The position numbers and the translations under genes were made by a program. A model generated the notes under the pieces. That model saw only the letters and a program-made list of their open reading frames with translations. It had not been told where the DNA came from and ran no database searches. Shown piece by piece: positions 7,688 to 15,520 of a stretch of DNA of 64,000 bases. Source of the stretch: Actinobacteria bacterium OV320 (GTDB lineage: Bacteria > Actinomycetota > Actinomycetes > Streptomycetales > Streptomycetaceae); NCBI GenBank assembly GCA_001298545.1, contig LJCX01000030.1:620001-684000 (forward strand). The letters run 5' to 3'. Position 1 is the stretch's first letter. Every line of letters begins with the position of its first letter.

Positions 7688-8873
7688 GGGAGGAGTCCTT
7701 TTCCGGTCCACCTGCCGGCAAGGAGGCAAGTGCGACTTCCTGGCGGGTGAATTCTGTTACGACGGGTGAAGAAGCGTAGGCGCGGGATACCGCGTGGAGC
7801 CACGCGAGTTCACTCGGCCGGTCCCTTCCAGTGACGCCGAGGGGCGGGTGCTCAACACCTTCAAGTTGGTTTCCTGTTCGAGCGGCGCTAGCGGCCACGC
7901 GCAGCCAGGCAGCTTCTGTCACAGCATCAACTTCCTGCTCACTTACGCCTTTTTGGAAGGCGAGCGCGCGAGCCCGCTCGCGGACATCAACTGACACGTA
8001 TTCACGTAGCGCCAGGCATGCGTCCTCGATTTCGATGACGCACCGTTCAAGCCGGAAGCCGACACGCTGCTTTGGAACCGTTGCGGAGAGCACCACGTAG
8101 GGAGCGGCGTCAGTCAGGCGCTTCCACAAAGGCTGGAGCCGCCTGAGAACGATCCAGGATCTGACGTACTCCACAGCCACGGAGAGCGGTGGCAGGCAGC
8201 TGCCGAGCGCGATCGACAGAATCGCCAGCTGCTTGAGTGCGGTGGAGATCTGGTACTCCAGCGTCGGATACCGGACTCCGGTGGTGAGGTCCAGCGTGAC
8301 GAAGCCGACGCGTTGAAGGGCATAGAGGCTGCCGAGCAGCGTGCCGAGCCCCATGAGGCCGAGGCCGGCCCTGCCCAGGAGGGTGCGGCTATGCCGGACG
8401 CCGCTGAGGAAAAGCCAGGTGGCGACGAACATGGCGATGCCGATGTAGAGCGTGAAGACGGCCGTGTAGAGAACCGGATAGATGGCGCGCTCGCCGTCGC
8501 CGACCCGTACTGGCCCACCTGGCATCCAGTTTGCCAGCGCATAAAAGAGGACCATGAGGGGGAGCGTGGCTGCGATCGCTGCCAGCCTGGTGCGGCGCGC
8601 TAGGCCCTGCGGGCGGACGACAGCGACGATGAAGTCCAGGAGGAAGGCCGCGGAGGTAACGCCGAGCAGGTGTTTCAGCAGCGGAGTAAGACTGGTGACG
8701 CCGGCGTTGTCGCTGATAGCGGCTTTGACGGCGGGCACCTCGAAGGTCATGGCCGCAGCCAGGGCCGCGAACGTCAGCGCAAGGCTCCGCTGCTTGTGGG
8801 AGTGACGGATGGACGGCAGACGCCATACGGTCACGAGCCACAGGGAGCCGGCGACGAGGGTCGGGGTGTTCAT
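7677..8873 (-). CDS. MAB_1171c-family membrane protein (DUF6545)
   Basis: The 398-residue protein has about seven TM helices in the first ~220 residues (SLALTFAALAAAMTF, LLGVTSAAFLLDFIVAVV, LAAIAATLPLMVLFYALA and others), then a long cytoplasmic tail beginning RLQPLWKRLTDAAPYV and including LERCVIEIEDACLALREYV. This order is the MAB_1171c putative transporter family that usually accompanies an XRE regulator and an ImmA/IrrE peptidase in actinomycetes. Its start overlaps the ImmA/IrrE stop by four bases. Substrate and role are unknown. Confidence 0.8.
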   Translation of the reverse strand: MNTPTLVAGSLWLVTVWRLPSIRHSHKQRSLALTFAALAAAMTFEVPAVKAAISDNAGVTSLTPLLKHLLGVTSAAFLLDFIVAVVRPQGLARRTRLAAIAATLPLMVLFYALANWMPGGPVRVGDGERAIYPVLYTAVFTLYIGIAMFVATWLFLSGVRHSRTLLGRAGLGLMGLGTLLGSLYALQRVGFVTLDLTTGVRYPTLEYQISTALKQLAILSIALGSCLPPLSVAVEYVRSWIVLRRLQPLWKRLTDAAPYVVLSATVPKQRVGFRLERCVIEIEDACLALREYVSVDVRERARALAFQKGVSEQEVDAVTEAAWLRVAASAARTGNQLEGVEHPPLGVTGRDRPSELAWLHAVSRAYASSPVVTEFTRQEVALASLPAGGPEKDSSHDN

Positions 8874-9424
8874 GAGCGGCGGTTCCTTCGGGGATGGACG
8901 AGGGCGTCGTCAAGACGCGTCATGGCGCCTGGCCGCCCTGGTTCTCGGCCGGAGTGAGCCAGTTCCTCGAACAGCTCACCGAGGGACGAGGCGGCCATCT
9001 CGGCGTCGTACTCGGTCTCACTGTCGTAGCTGGTCCGTCCGAGCGCTGTGAGTACGGCCGAGGGGTCGACGCCCTGCGGCATGATCGACAGGAGCGACTC
9101 CACGACGCTCGTGTTCTCGCTTGCATGCCCGAGCAGTAGGTGCGCCAGTTCGTGGCGGACTATTTGCGCGCGGTGCCGCTCACTTGTCGCCGTCACATGA
9201 AATATGTGATCTCCGCTTTCGAAGGAGATCATGAGACCGCACGGGGCGTTGACACCTCCCAGGTCGGGCAATTCGTGGAGGTGCAGCGGGCGCCCACGCT
9301 TGACCGCCAGCTGGCGGCATACTTCATCCACCGCGTAGGGGTCGGATATTTCGATTCCCCGCAGTTGCTCCTCGCACTGTCGCCTCAGCTGCGCTTCTTT
9401 TCGCGCATAGCGCCGATTGAACAT
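8870..9424 (-). CDS. ImmA/IrrE-type metallopeptidase domain protein
   Basis: The 184-residue protein contains the zinc peptidase motif HELAHLLLGH at about residues 90-99 within a typical ImmA/IrrE context (ERHRAQIVRHELAHLL). The N-terminal helix RKEAQLRRQCEEQL is also usual for the toxin/regulator-component form found next to MAB_1171c proteins. Known ImmA proteins cleave a partner XRE repressor; here an XRE-type regulator gene lies 175 bases upstream on the same strand, so that repressor is the obvious candidate substrate. AAGGA lies about 10 bases upstream of the ATG. Confidence 0.8.
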   Translation of the reverse strand: MFNRRYARKEAQLRRQCEEQLRGIEISDPYAVDEVCRQLAVKRGRPLHLHELPDLGGVNAPCGLMISFESGDHIFHVTATSERHRAQIVRHELAHLLLGHASENTSVVESLLSIMPQGVDPSAVLTALGRTSYDSETEYDAEMAASSLGELFEELAHSGREPGRPGAMTRLDDALVHPRRNRRS

Positions 9425-9598
9425 GAACGAGATCCTTGCTGTGATCCCCGAGTAAGCGCAGTACGCAGTCTTACTCGACTCTTACTCACCGGCGCACGAG
9501 AATTCCCCGCGGCCAAGCGGAGCTTTACACAGCCTCGCCGGGCGACCAAGAGGATCTTGAAGGCGTATCCGTCAAAACGGGATAGCGGGTGAGGGAGG

Positions 9599-10093
9599 TC
9601 ACGTTACTGAGGGATTGTCAGGCTTATCAAGACCCTCTAGGCGACGCGCCTGTTCAATTACCGTCGTGATCATTTTGAGGCTGTCAGCCGAGAGTCCATT
9701 GGCTCGCAGTGCGAGCCCTCGCACCTTGCTGTCCCCCACGGCCGCGATCAGCTCCATGGAGGCCCGGATCTTCTCGGACTCCTCGGCGTCGAAGTCAGGG
9801 AAGAAGTATTGGGGTGTGACATTGAAGTGGCGCGCCAGCGCTTCGACGGTATTCACGGTCGGGTTCGGCTTGGCTCCGGAGCGTAGCTGCGAAATGGCGC
9901 TCTCAGAGACAGTGAGGCCGTCCGCCTCGCCGGCCTCACGGATCGCGCGAGATACCTCCGCGTTGGTGTACCTCTTGCCCGTCGCCGGGTTCTTCACCGT
10001 TTCGAAGAGGTGGTTCAGCTTGTCGGCGAGGCTCAGCTGCCGACCGCCGGACGACCCCGAGGGCACCTCCGCCGATCCGCTGGACTCCACCAT
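9599..10093 (-). CDS. XRE-family, EspR-like transcriptional regulator
   Basis: A 164-residue protein with a helix-turn-helix at about residues 15-85: LADKLNHLFETV, YTNAEVSRAIREAG, SESAISQLRSGAKPNPTV and VEALARHFNVTPQYFF. The extended linker and C-terminal helix resemble EspR-like XRE proteins. The ATG giving MVESSGSAEV is used because upstream residues look non-coding. Perfect palindromes containing AACAC-N4-GTGTT lie 77 and 130 bases upstream, so it probably autoregulates. It is the first gene of the cassette with ImmA/IrrE, MAB_1171c and PAP2-like proteins. Confidence 0.8.
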   Translation of the reverse strand: MVESSGSAEVPSGSSGGRQLSLADKLNHLFETVKNPATGKRYTNAEVSRAIREAGEADGLTVSESAISQLRSGAKPNPTVNTVEALARHFNVTPQYFFPDFDAEESEKIRASMELIAAVGDSKVRGLALRANGLSADSLKMITTVIEQARRLEGLDKPDNPSVT

Positions 10094-10169
10094 CACCCGG
10101 CTCCTCCCATCTACACCCTGAAGACCTGACGATACTCCAGTGTTGATGTGAGACCAACCCGCGAGACGG

Positions 10170-10239
10170 AACACTATGGTGTTGACAGGCGGGGATCACT
10201 TTGGCGTATGTTCCAGCCACGGCAACACCAAAGTGTTGC
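10170..10239. promoter_or_regulatory. Palindromic operator pair upstream of the XRE regulator
   Basis: Two perfect inverted repeats share the same core: AACAC-tatg-GTGTT at 10170-10183 and GCAACAC-caaa-GTGTTGC at 10222-10239, with centres about 54 bases apart. A single half-site AGTGTTG sits at about 10139-10145. They lie in the promoter region of the EspR-like gene and match the size and symmetry of XRE dimer sites, so they are probably its operators, perhaps also controlling rightward transcription. Confidence 0.6.
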
Positions 10240-10682
10240 AACGCCAGGGAGGGGCTGCAGAGCGCATCGCTCCCTGCGGCGTTCCCCATACCCCTAGGCA
10301 CGAGGACCGCACATGATGACCCGCCCCGCGTCGCGGCCCGCTGCCACCCATAGGCGCAGGTACCGCCGCCCTCCGTCGCGACTTGTAGAGAGTCCTTTAG
10401 CAAGGTCTGGATCTTGCCGCAGAGCCTGCATATGTTCGTCGTCCCTCGCCGGGCACCCCGCCGGGCGGCAACGACGCTAGGAGCCATGTGCTGAACGCAC
10501 GATCCAGCCAGGTGAGATAGCCCCGAAAGCAGCGACGGCGCCCATGGAGCGGTAACTCCGGGACGCCGAACGCCAACTGGTACTCCTGCCCCGGCAAGGG
10601 CGGAGATTTACCCACCTTCACCGCACCGGTCCTTTCCTACGAGGCACACCGGCGCGGGTTTCACTACGGAGGAGAGTCTTAC
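10240..10682. other. Region without a supported gene
   Basis: About 440 bases upstream of the replication-like operon. An ATG at 10313 opens a 55-codon arginine-rich ORF to 10480, but it has no good ribosome binding site and no recognisable features, so I leave it uncalled. The last bases hold GGAGGAG at 10669-10675, the Shine-Dalgarno of the next small ORF. Confidence 0.35.
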
Positions 10683-10838
10683 ATGCCGCCTGCCCTGCGC
10701 AAAGGGCCGGTGTCCCCGGCTCGCGCGGCAGCCGTCCTCGCTTCGCCGCCTGGCTCACTGACTGCGCACCGGTCGCTCGGCGCCCTCGCGCCGGAGCCGA
10801 CCCCCGGCGCCCGCCCCGTTTGGGCGGTGCCCCGATGA
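10683..10838 (+). CDS. Small leader ORF coupled to the replication-like gene
   Basis: A 51-codon ORF (MPPALRKGPVSPARAAAV...) with a strong GGAGGAG Shine-Dalgarno about 8 bases before its ATG. Its stop overlaps the ATG of the next gene (ATGA at 10835-10838). The downstream gene has no good Shine-Dalgarno of its own, so this ORF may exist mainly to deliver ribosomes to it. The peptide is proline- and alanine-rich and has no recognisable domain. Confidence 0.45.
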   Translation: MPPALRKGPVSPARAAAVLASPPGSLTAHRSLGALAPEPTPGARPVWAVPR

Positions 10839-11740
10839 GCCGGGACACCCGCGAATGGGCGTGGGAGTACAGCGCCAGCCGCGGAAACGCGCGCCTGGTC
10901 CTGCTGTCGATCGCCGACCGGATCCCCGACGAGCAGTGCGTCGCCTGGGCGTCCCTCACTTCGCTGATGAAGCGCACTAAGGCAAGCCGCAACGCCGTGC
11001 GAGGCGCCTTGGTCGCGCTGGCCGACAGCGGCGAACTGGAAGTCCTCGACGACCTCGACGGCCCGCAGCACAGCACGGTCTACCGGCTGCCGCGCGCCGC
11101 TGCGTGGCTGGCCAAGGTCGCGGCGGCCCGGAAGGACGCCCCCGAGACGTACGTCGAGCCCCTGGCCGAGTCCGATCCGGTGCCCGAGCTGGACATCGAG
11201 CGGCTGCGCAAACACGGCATCTGGCCCAAGGCCGGGTCGGAATCCGACCCTCATGGCCAGAATCTGACCGGGTCAGATCCCGACCCCTCTCGTCAGAATC
11301 CGACCCCTCCCCGGGTCAGATCCCGACCCCTCCCCGGGGCAGATTCTGACCCCCAGAACCGTAGTGAACCGAAGGTGAACCGTAGGTACAGCAGCAGGGG
11401 TGCTGCCAACCTCATCTCCGCCGCGGACTGGGAGATCGACGAGGAGAGCCGCTCCTGGGCGCAGCATCAGGGACACCTCACCCGCCTCGGCGAGCAGGGT
11501 CTCCAGGCCGCCGACACGAAGTGGCGCTCCCACCGAGCGGCATGGAGCCCGCGCACCGCCGCCGCGTGGGCCGCCGACTGGCGCACCTGGATCGCTCGCG
11601 AGCACAACCCCACACCGGGACGACCCAACCTCTACGCCCTGCCCGGCGGCACCCCCGCCGCCAGGGCTGGCATGACCCGAGCCGAGGCGCACACCGCCGC
11701 CCTGCTCGCCGCGCTCGACGAACCGACTGGAACGGAGTAA
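10835..11740 (+). CDS. Winged-helix replication-initiation-like protein
   Basis: The 301-residue protein has an N-terminal winged-helix domain (residues ~5-90): ARLVLLSIADRIPDEQCVAW, LTSLMKRTKASRNAVRGAL and ELEVLDDLDGPQHSTVYRL. This resembles helix-turn-helix proteins at the start of Streptomyces plasmid and phage replication operons. A low-complexity linker (residues ~130-190) is encoded by repeated DNA. The C-terminal part (SAADWEIDEESRSWAQ, WAADWRTWIAREH) is conserved-looking but of unknown fold. The ATG overlapping the leader stop is preferred over a TTG at 10820. A replication role is inferred from position and the internal iteron-like repeats, not shown. Confidence 0.55.
   Translation: MSRDTREWAWEYSASRGNARLVLLSIADRIPDEQCVAWASLTSLMKRTKASRNAVRGALVALADSGELEVLDDLDGPQHSTVYRLPRAAAWLAKVAAARKDAPETYVEPLAESDPVPELDIERLRKHGIWPKAGSESDPHGQNLTGSDPDPSRQNPTPPRVRSRPLPGADSDPQNRSEPKVNRRYSSRGAANLISAADWEIDEESRSWAQHQGHLTRLGEQGLQAADTKWRSHRAAWSPRTAAAWAADWRTWIAREHNPTPGRPNLYALPGGTPAARAGMTRAEAHTAALLAALDEPTGTE
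11234..11355. repeat. Iteron-like and palindromic repeats inside the winged-helix gene
   Basis: Two perfect palindromes, GGGTCGGA-a-TCCGACCC (11234-11250) and ATCTGACC-g-GGTCAGAT (11262-11278), are followed by four imperfect direct repeats with the consensus GTCAGATCCCGACCCC, starting near 11272, 11292, 11315 and 11339 (spacing 20-23 bases). The repeats encode only a low-complexity linker. Iterons within a rep gene are a known arrangement in Streptomyces linear plasmids such as pSLA2, so this is a candidate origin. Confidence 0.5.
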
Positions 11741-11745
11741 CTGCC

Positions 11746-12435
11746 TTGAACCCACGTGAAGTTGCTGCCGTCCTCGCTTATCTCGGCCGCCTCGACCCGC
11801 GCACGATGCGCACTGACACGGGCGAAGCCCGTGACCAGATCGCCCAGTGGCACGAGCTGCTCGGCGACGTGCCCTTCGCCACCGCCCACGGCTGGGACGT
11901 GCGTGAGGCGATCAAGGCGCATGTGCTCGCCTCCCCGTACCCGATCCTGCCGGTGGACGTCGCCCGCCGCTGGCGCGCCTACCGCCGCGACCGCCTGGAC
12001 CGGCACACCGACCCCACCCCGGTCGCCGACCCGGACGACCCGGCCGCCTGGCGAGCCGAGCTCCTCGGCACCCGGCACGCGGTAGCCGCAGGGGCCACCG
12101 CCCCCGCCACACACCGGCAGATCACCAGCGGCGGACCGCACCCCGACATCGAGGAGCGCCTCGCGGCCATCGGCTCGTGCATCCCGGCCACCGTACGCGC
12201 CGACCTTGCCAAATATCGGCCCGCCCGCGCCGCCCGCGAGGCCGCCATCGCCGCCGGAGGCCCCGACGTACTCAGCGTGCGATGCGAGTGGTGCCACGCC
12301 AGCGAGGGCGAGCCCTGTCGCAGCCGGCGCGTCGGCCTCGACGGACGGGCCAGGGGCAACGCCCCGCGTGCCACCCCGCACCCGAGCCGCATTGATCTCG
12401 CCGCGGCAGCACGCATCCAGCAGGTGGCAGCGTGA
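11746..12435 (+). CDS. Zinc-binding replication/transfer operon protein
   Basis: A 229-residue protein starting at TTG (LNPREVAAVLAYLGRLD) with GGAG 10 bases upstream. The N-terminal ~90 residues are helical and resemble small phage/plasmid replication accessory proteins (FATAHGWDVREAIKAHVL). The C-terminal segment VRCEWCHASEGEPCRSRR, followed by HPSRI, fits the C-x2-C-x6-C...H zinc finger of actinophage DNA-binding proteins. It lies directly behind the winged-helix gene, the position of a second replication gene. No helicase motifs are present. Confidence 0.55.
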   Translation: MNPREVAAVLAYLGRLDPRTMRTDTGEARDQIAQWHELLGDVPFATAHGWDVREAIKAHVLASPYPILPVDVARRWRAYRRDRLDRHTDPTPVADPDDPAAWRAELLGTRHAVAAGATAPATHRQITSGGPHPDIEERLAAIGSCIPATVRADLAKYRPARAAREAAIAAGGPDVLSVRCEWCHASEGEPCRSRRVGLDGRARGNAPRATPHPSRIDLAAAARIQQVAA

Positions 12436-12524
12436 TCGCCCGCCGCACGCTCGCCCAGATGATCCGGCTCCGCCATGGAGCCCCGCGGCGCATGCCGATG
12501 CGCCCGCTGCCTTCCGGCCGCTGA
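12432..12524 (+). CDS. Tiny overlapping ORF
   Basis: A 30-codon ORF starting at GTG that overlaps the previous stop (GTGA). It encodes a basic peptide (MIARRTLAQMIRLRHG...). Only its coupling to the upstream gene supports it; no domain is visible and it may be incidental. Confidence 0.25.
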   Translation: MIARRTLAQMIRLRHGAPRRMPMRPLPSGR

Positions 12525-12664
12525 GCCGACCCCCTTTGGCAACCGATCCACCTCCGGTGCGGCCTGCCGCCGTACCCCTGCCCGCTTCGAAGACGCGACC
12601 TGCCGCAGCCACCCGCCGCTGCTGCCGCGCTGACCGCTCGACGAGGCGACCTCCGGAGACTCTC

Positions 12665-13300
12665 TTGCGCCACATCACCACCAACCACCCCCCCGCCCCG
12701 ACGATCCGGGGCATCGCCGACCACAGCTGGCAGGAACGGGGCCTGTGCCACGGCCTGCCGGCCAAGGACATCGACGAGCTGTTCTTCCACGCAGCCCGCA
12801 ACCGCGCAGCCATCGACGAGGCCAAGGCGATCTGCGGCAGCTGCCCAGTGAAGAAGGCGTGCTTCGACTACGCCCTCGACAACGAGATCCGCCACGGCAT
12901 GTGGGGCGGGCTCACCGAGGACGAGCGCCGCCCCTGGCACGCCCGAGTCAACAAGCGCCTGGACTACAGCCGCGTCAAGGCCGCGTTCGAGGGCCGCGAC
13001 GTCCACCTCAGCGACGCCGAGCGCGAAGCCGTCACGCGCCACGCCTACGTCCGCGGCTGGAGCCCCGAGCGTCTCGCCTACGCACTGCGGCTCGACCTCG
13101 ACTGGGCGCGCGACCTGATGCGCAACGCCGCACACGCTGTCGCCGACCGCGACCGCTACTGGGGGCAAGTCGACGAGGCCGAGGCAGCCGACGACGAGTA
13201 CGTCGAGGACGAAAACGCCGAGGACGCCGCCTCACCGGTGCAGGTGCCCCGCCAGGTGCAGACCCACGCCCTGATAGCCGCTCTCCGAAAGGCCGCATGA
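12665..13300 (+). CDS. WhiB-family transcriptional regulator
   Basis: A 211-residue protein starting at TTG with GGAG six bases upstream. It has the WhiB signature: WQERGLCHGL (Cys 1), AICGSCPVKKACFDYAL (Cys 2-4), then GMWGGLTEDERRPW (the G-M/V-W-G-G turn). The four cysteines should bind a redox-sensitive 4Fe-4S cluster. A long C-terminal extension, LSDAEREAVTRHAYVRG then WARDLMRNAAHAVADR and an acidic tail, is unusual for WhiB proteins. It sits between the replication-like genes and a SpdB-like gene, overlapping the latter by four bases, so it may tie element replication or transfer to host redox or developmental state. Confidence 0.85.
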   Translation: MRHITTNHPPAPTIRGIADHSWQERGLCHGLPAKDIDELFFHAARNRAAIDEAKAICGSCPVKKACFDYALDNEIRHGMWGGLTEDERRPWHARVNKRLDYSRVKAAFEGRDVHLSDAEREAVTRHAYVRGWSPERLAYALRLDLDWARDLMRNAAHAVADRDRYWGQVDEAEAADDEYVEDENAEDAASPVQVPRQVQTHALIAALRKAA

Positions 13301-15000
13301 CTCACCTCATCGCCATGTCCCTCCCCTCCGGCATCGAGCCTGTCTACGGGGTCGCAGCCGTCGGTGTGCTCGCCCTGGTGCTGGCCGGATGGTCGATCCG
13401 GCGTAACCGGACCCGGGCGGGCGGCCCGCGCGCCGGAACCCCCGCGGTCTGGGTCGCGGCCCTCGCCGCCCTCAACTGCACCGCCTACAGCGCGGACACC
13501 AGCTGGCGGTTCGCCGCTGACTACCTCGACATGGCCGGCACGCTGGAGCGGGCCATGATGTTCAGCGCGGCCGAGCTGGCGCTGTTCGCGACCGCGCTGA
13601 TGGCCCGGCAGAACCTGAAGACCCAAGGAGCGCCCGGCCTGCCGGGCGGCCTGGTCTGGGTGATCACCGGGGTGCAGGTCATCCCGGCGTACGCCGAGTC
13701 AGGCACGGTAGGCGGCACCGTGCGGGCCTTCGTCGGCCCGGTCATGGCGGCCGTGCTCTGGCACCTGGCCATGGGCATCGAGCTACGGCTGCACAAGCCG
13801 GACGCCGCCTCGCAAGGGCTTCTGGCCACGCTCGGACGTGAAGTGCGTGAGCGTCTCCTCTCGCGCCTCGGCGTCGCCACCCGGAACCGCGATGCCGCGC
13901 AGATCACCAAGGACCGCGCGACTCGGCGGGCAGCGGCACTCGCCTCCTTGCTGGCCGCGATGTCGGCGGAGGAGCGTGAGAATCGCCGTGGCAGCCGGAT
14001 CACGCGTCGGCTCCAGTCGGCTCTCGCGCGATCCGGTGTCGGCACCGACCCGCACCAGCGTCGTGCGCTTCTGGAGCAGCTGGCCGCCCGCCGGCACGCC
14101 ACAGCGCTCGCCACAGTGGCCCTGCCGTCGCCCTGGATTCAGCCCGAGCGGGACCAGGACGCCGATCGTGGGGACCGGTCCCCTCGCGCTCCGTCCGTCG
14201 TGACTCGGCCGGCGAACGAGAAGCAGGCGAGTCCGTGGCTGAGCGCGGTCCCCGACGACGGTCCCCAAAGCCCCGCATCGATCGGGGACCGGCCGGACGG
14301 GGACCACACAGAACCGGGGACGAGGAGCGAGCCCGACGGGGACCGTCCCCACTCGGACGCCGTCGACAACGGGGACCGAGCCAATGAGCCCGGCTCGAGC
14401 CTGCTGAGCGAGGGCAAAGAGGCCGCGATCGGGGACCAATACGCCGCGCCCGCCGGGACCGTAAACACTGACGGCGGCGCGAGCGGCAGTGCCGAGGGTG
14501 TGCACGAAGTCGCTGCTCAGAGGGGCACAGGGCCGTCCCCGGCGGCTGTCCCCGGCGGCGACGAGGGCCGGGAGCACCCGGGCACCGAAACGGGGACCGA
14601 ACCGGACGGGGACCGTCCCCACACCGTCCCCAACGACGACGGGGACCGCGAACACCCCGACACCGAAACGGGGACCGAACCCAACGGGGACCGTCCCCAC
14701 ACCGTCCCCGTACGGCGGAAGCCGAAGGCTAAGGCGTCCCGGAACCGGCCCCGCGGCAGCCAGTCCAAACGGTCCCGGAAGCAGCCGCAGCTGACCGTCG
14801 AGGAGATGGTCGAGCGGGTCCGTCCCCACGTGCCGACGCTGCTGAAGCGCGACGGAAACGAGTCCCTCACCCGGGTGCAGCTCCGGGAAATCCTCCGCGC
14901 CCAGAAGCTCCAGGGCGGCAGGAACGAACGCCTGACGCCGGTTCTGCAGCGGCTCCGCGACGAGGCAGGCACCACCACGACAAGGAGTACAGCCCCATGA
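13297..15000 (+). CDS. SpdB-like membrane protein with repeat-encoded linker
   Basis: The 567-residue protein has about five N-terminal TM helices (GVAAVGVLALVLAGW, VWVAALAALNCTAYSA, AMMFSAAELALFATALMA, LVWVITGVQVIPAYA, VMAAVLWHLAMGIE). A coiled, basic domain follows (REVRERLLSRLG, QITKDRATRRAAALASLLAAM), then a long Gly-Asp-Arg/Pro linker (about residues 285-470) and a basic C-terminal domain (LTVEEMVERVRPHVP). Multi-TM proteins like this, annotated as plasmid spread or transfer proteins, precede mobilisation genes in Streptomyces plasmids. The linker DNA is full of GGGGAC/GTCCCC motifs (see repeat feature). The start overlaps the WhiB stop (ATGA). Confidence 0.55.
   Translation: MTHLIAMSLPSGIEPVYGVAAVGVLALVLAGWSIRRNRTRAGGPRAGTPAVWVAALAALNCTAYSADTSWRFAADYLDMAGTLERAMMFSAAELALFATALMARQNLKTQGAPGLPGGLVWVITGVQVIPAYAESGTVGGTVRAFVGPVMAAVLWHLAMGIELRLHKPDAASQGLLATLGREVRERLLSRLGVATRNRDAAQITKDRATRRAAALASLLAAMSAEERENRRGSRITRRLQSALARSGVGTDPHQRRALLEQLAARRHATALATVALPSPWIQPERDQDADRGDRSPRAPSVVTRPANEKQASPWLSAVPDDGPQSPASIGDRPDGDHTEPGTRSEPDGDRPHSDAVDNGDRANEPGSSLLSEGKEAAIGDQYAAPAGTVNTDGGASGSAEGVHEVAAQRGTGPSPAAVPGGDEGREHPGTETGTEPDGDRPHTVPNDDGDREHPDTETGTEPNGDRPHTVPVRRKPKAKASRNRPRGSQSKRSRKQPQLTVEEMVERVRPHVPTLLKRDGNESLTRVQLREILRAQKLQGGRNERLTPVLQRLRDEAGTTTTRSTAP
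14170..14827. repeat. Cluster of GGGGAC/GTCCCC motifs with perfect palindromes
   Basis: Reading both strands I count 12 GGGGAC (at 14170, 14284, 14299, 14316, 14338, 14371, 14431, 14592, 14608, 14641, 14670, 14686) and 11 GTCCCC (at 14178, 14248, 14261, 14345, 14535, 14548, 14615, 14626, 14693, 14704, 14822) in about 660 bases. Several pair into perfect palindromes: GGGGACCGGTCCCC at 14170 and GGGGACCGTCCCC at 14338, 14608 and 14686. They fall in more than one codon frame, so amino acid repetition alone does not explain them. Confidence 0.75.
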
Positions 15001-15188
15001 AGACCTGCCAGCGCTTCGCGCACATCAAGACCGGCTTCGAGCAGGACATCCGCTTCCTACGCGGTCACGCCGAGCGTCACCAGGGATCCGCGCCGGCGAA
15101 GACCAGCGCGAAGAACGCCATCTCGGTGAAACGGAACATGGCGCGGGCCTTGAACCGGCACCTCGATCGCTGCCCCGAGTGCGGCTGA
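14997..15188 (+). CDS. Small basic protein of the transfer operon
   Basis: A 63-residue protein with its ATG overlapping the preceding stop (ATGA) and its own stop overlapping the next start. It is rich in Lys, Arg and His (HIKTGFEQDIRFLRGHAERH) and ends RHLDRCPECG, a possible half zinc-knuckle. No family recognised. Tight coupling on both sides supports it as real. Confidence 0.55.
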   Translation: MKTCQRFAHIKTGFEQDIRFLRGHAERHQGSAPAKTSAKNAISVKRNMARALNRHLDRCPECG

Positions 15189-15520
15189 TGCTTACAAACA
15201 AACAGGTCAGGCACCTGCTTCCGTCATTCGTTCTAATGGCCCGGCCTCGGCCGGGCCACCGCCCCCGCACTGGAGGGATCGCCATTCCTGCCCGTCACCC
15301 GCCTACGCACGCACCGTCCGCCGCCGAGGCCGGCGCGTGGGCGGAGGTGCTCGTGCGCCACCAGCTCCTGCGCGCAGCCGTGCTGACCCCGGGCGGCCAG
15401 TGGCTCGTCCAGCACCGCGCCGAATCCCCCGTCCAGCTCCTCGACGGCCCAACCGCCATCGTCGATCTGGCCGCCGAAATCCAGCACCACATCCGCACCA
15501 CGAGGAACCGCATCCGATGA
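15188..15520 (+). CDS. Hypothetical protein upstream of mobC
   Basis: A 110-residue protein starting at an ATG that overlaps the upstream stop (TGATG) and ending in a stop that overlaps the mobC ATG. The C-terminal half looks like a small globular domain: AWAEVLVRHQLLRAAVLTPG, QWLVQHRAESPVQLLDG and IVDLAAEIQHHIRT. The N-terminus is Pro/Arg-rich. I do not recognise a family; its place in the overlapping chain suggests a relaxosome or transfer accessory. Confidence 0.5.
   Translation: MLTNKQVRHLLPSFVLMARPRPGHRPRTGGIAIPARHPPTHAPSAAEAGAWAEVLVRHQLLRAAVLTPGGQWLVQHRAESPVQLLDGPTAIVDLAAEIQHHIRTTRNRIR

Noticed and set aside
10313..10480. 55-codon Arg-rich ORF
   Set aside because: No Shine-Dalgarno, no recognisable peptide features and no coupling to neighbours.
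12745..13296. Long plus-strand extension upstream of the SpdB-like gene, overlapping whiB in another frame
   Set aside because: It is an Arg/Pro-rich shadow of the WhiB gene; the ATG at 13297 overlapping the WhiB stop is the natural start.
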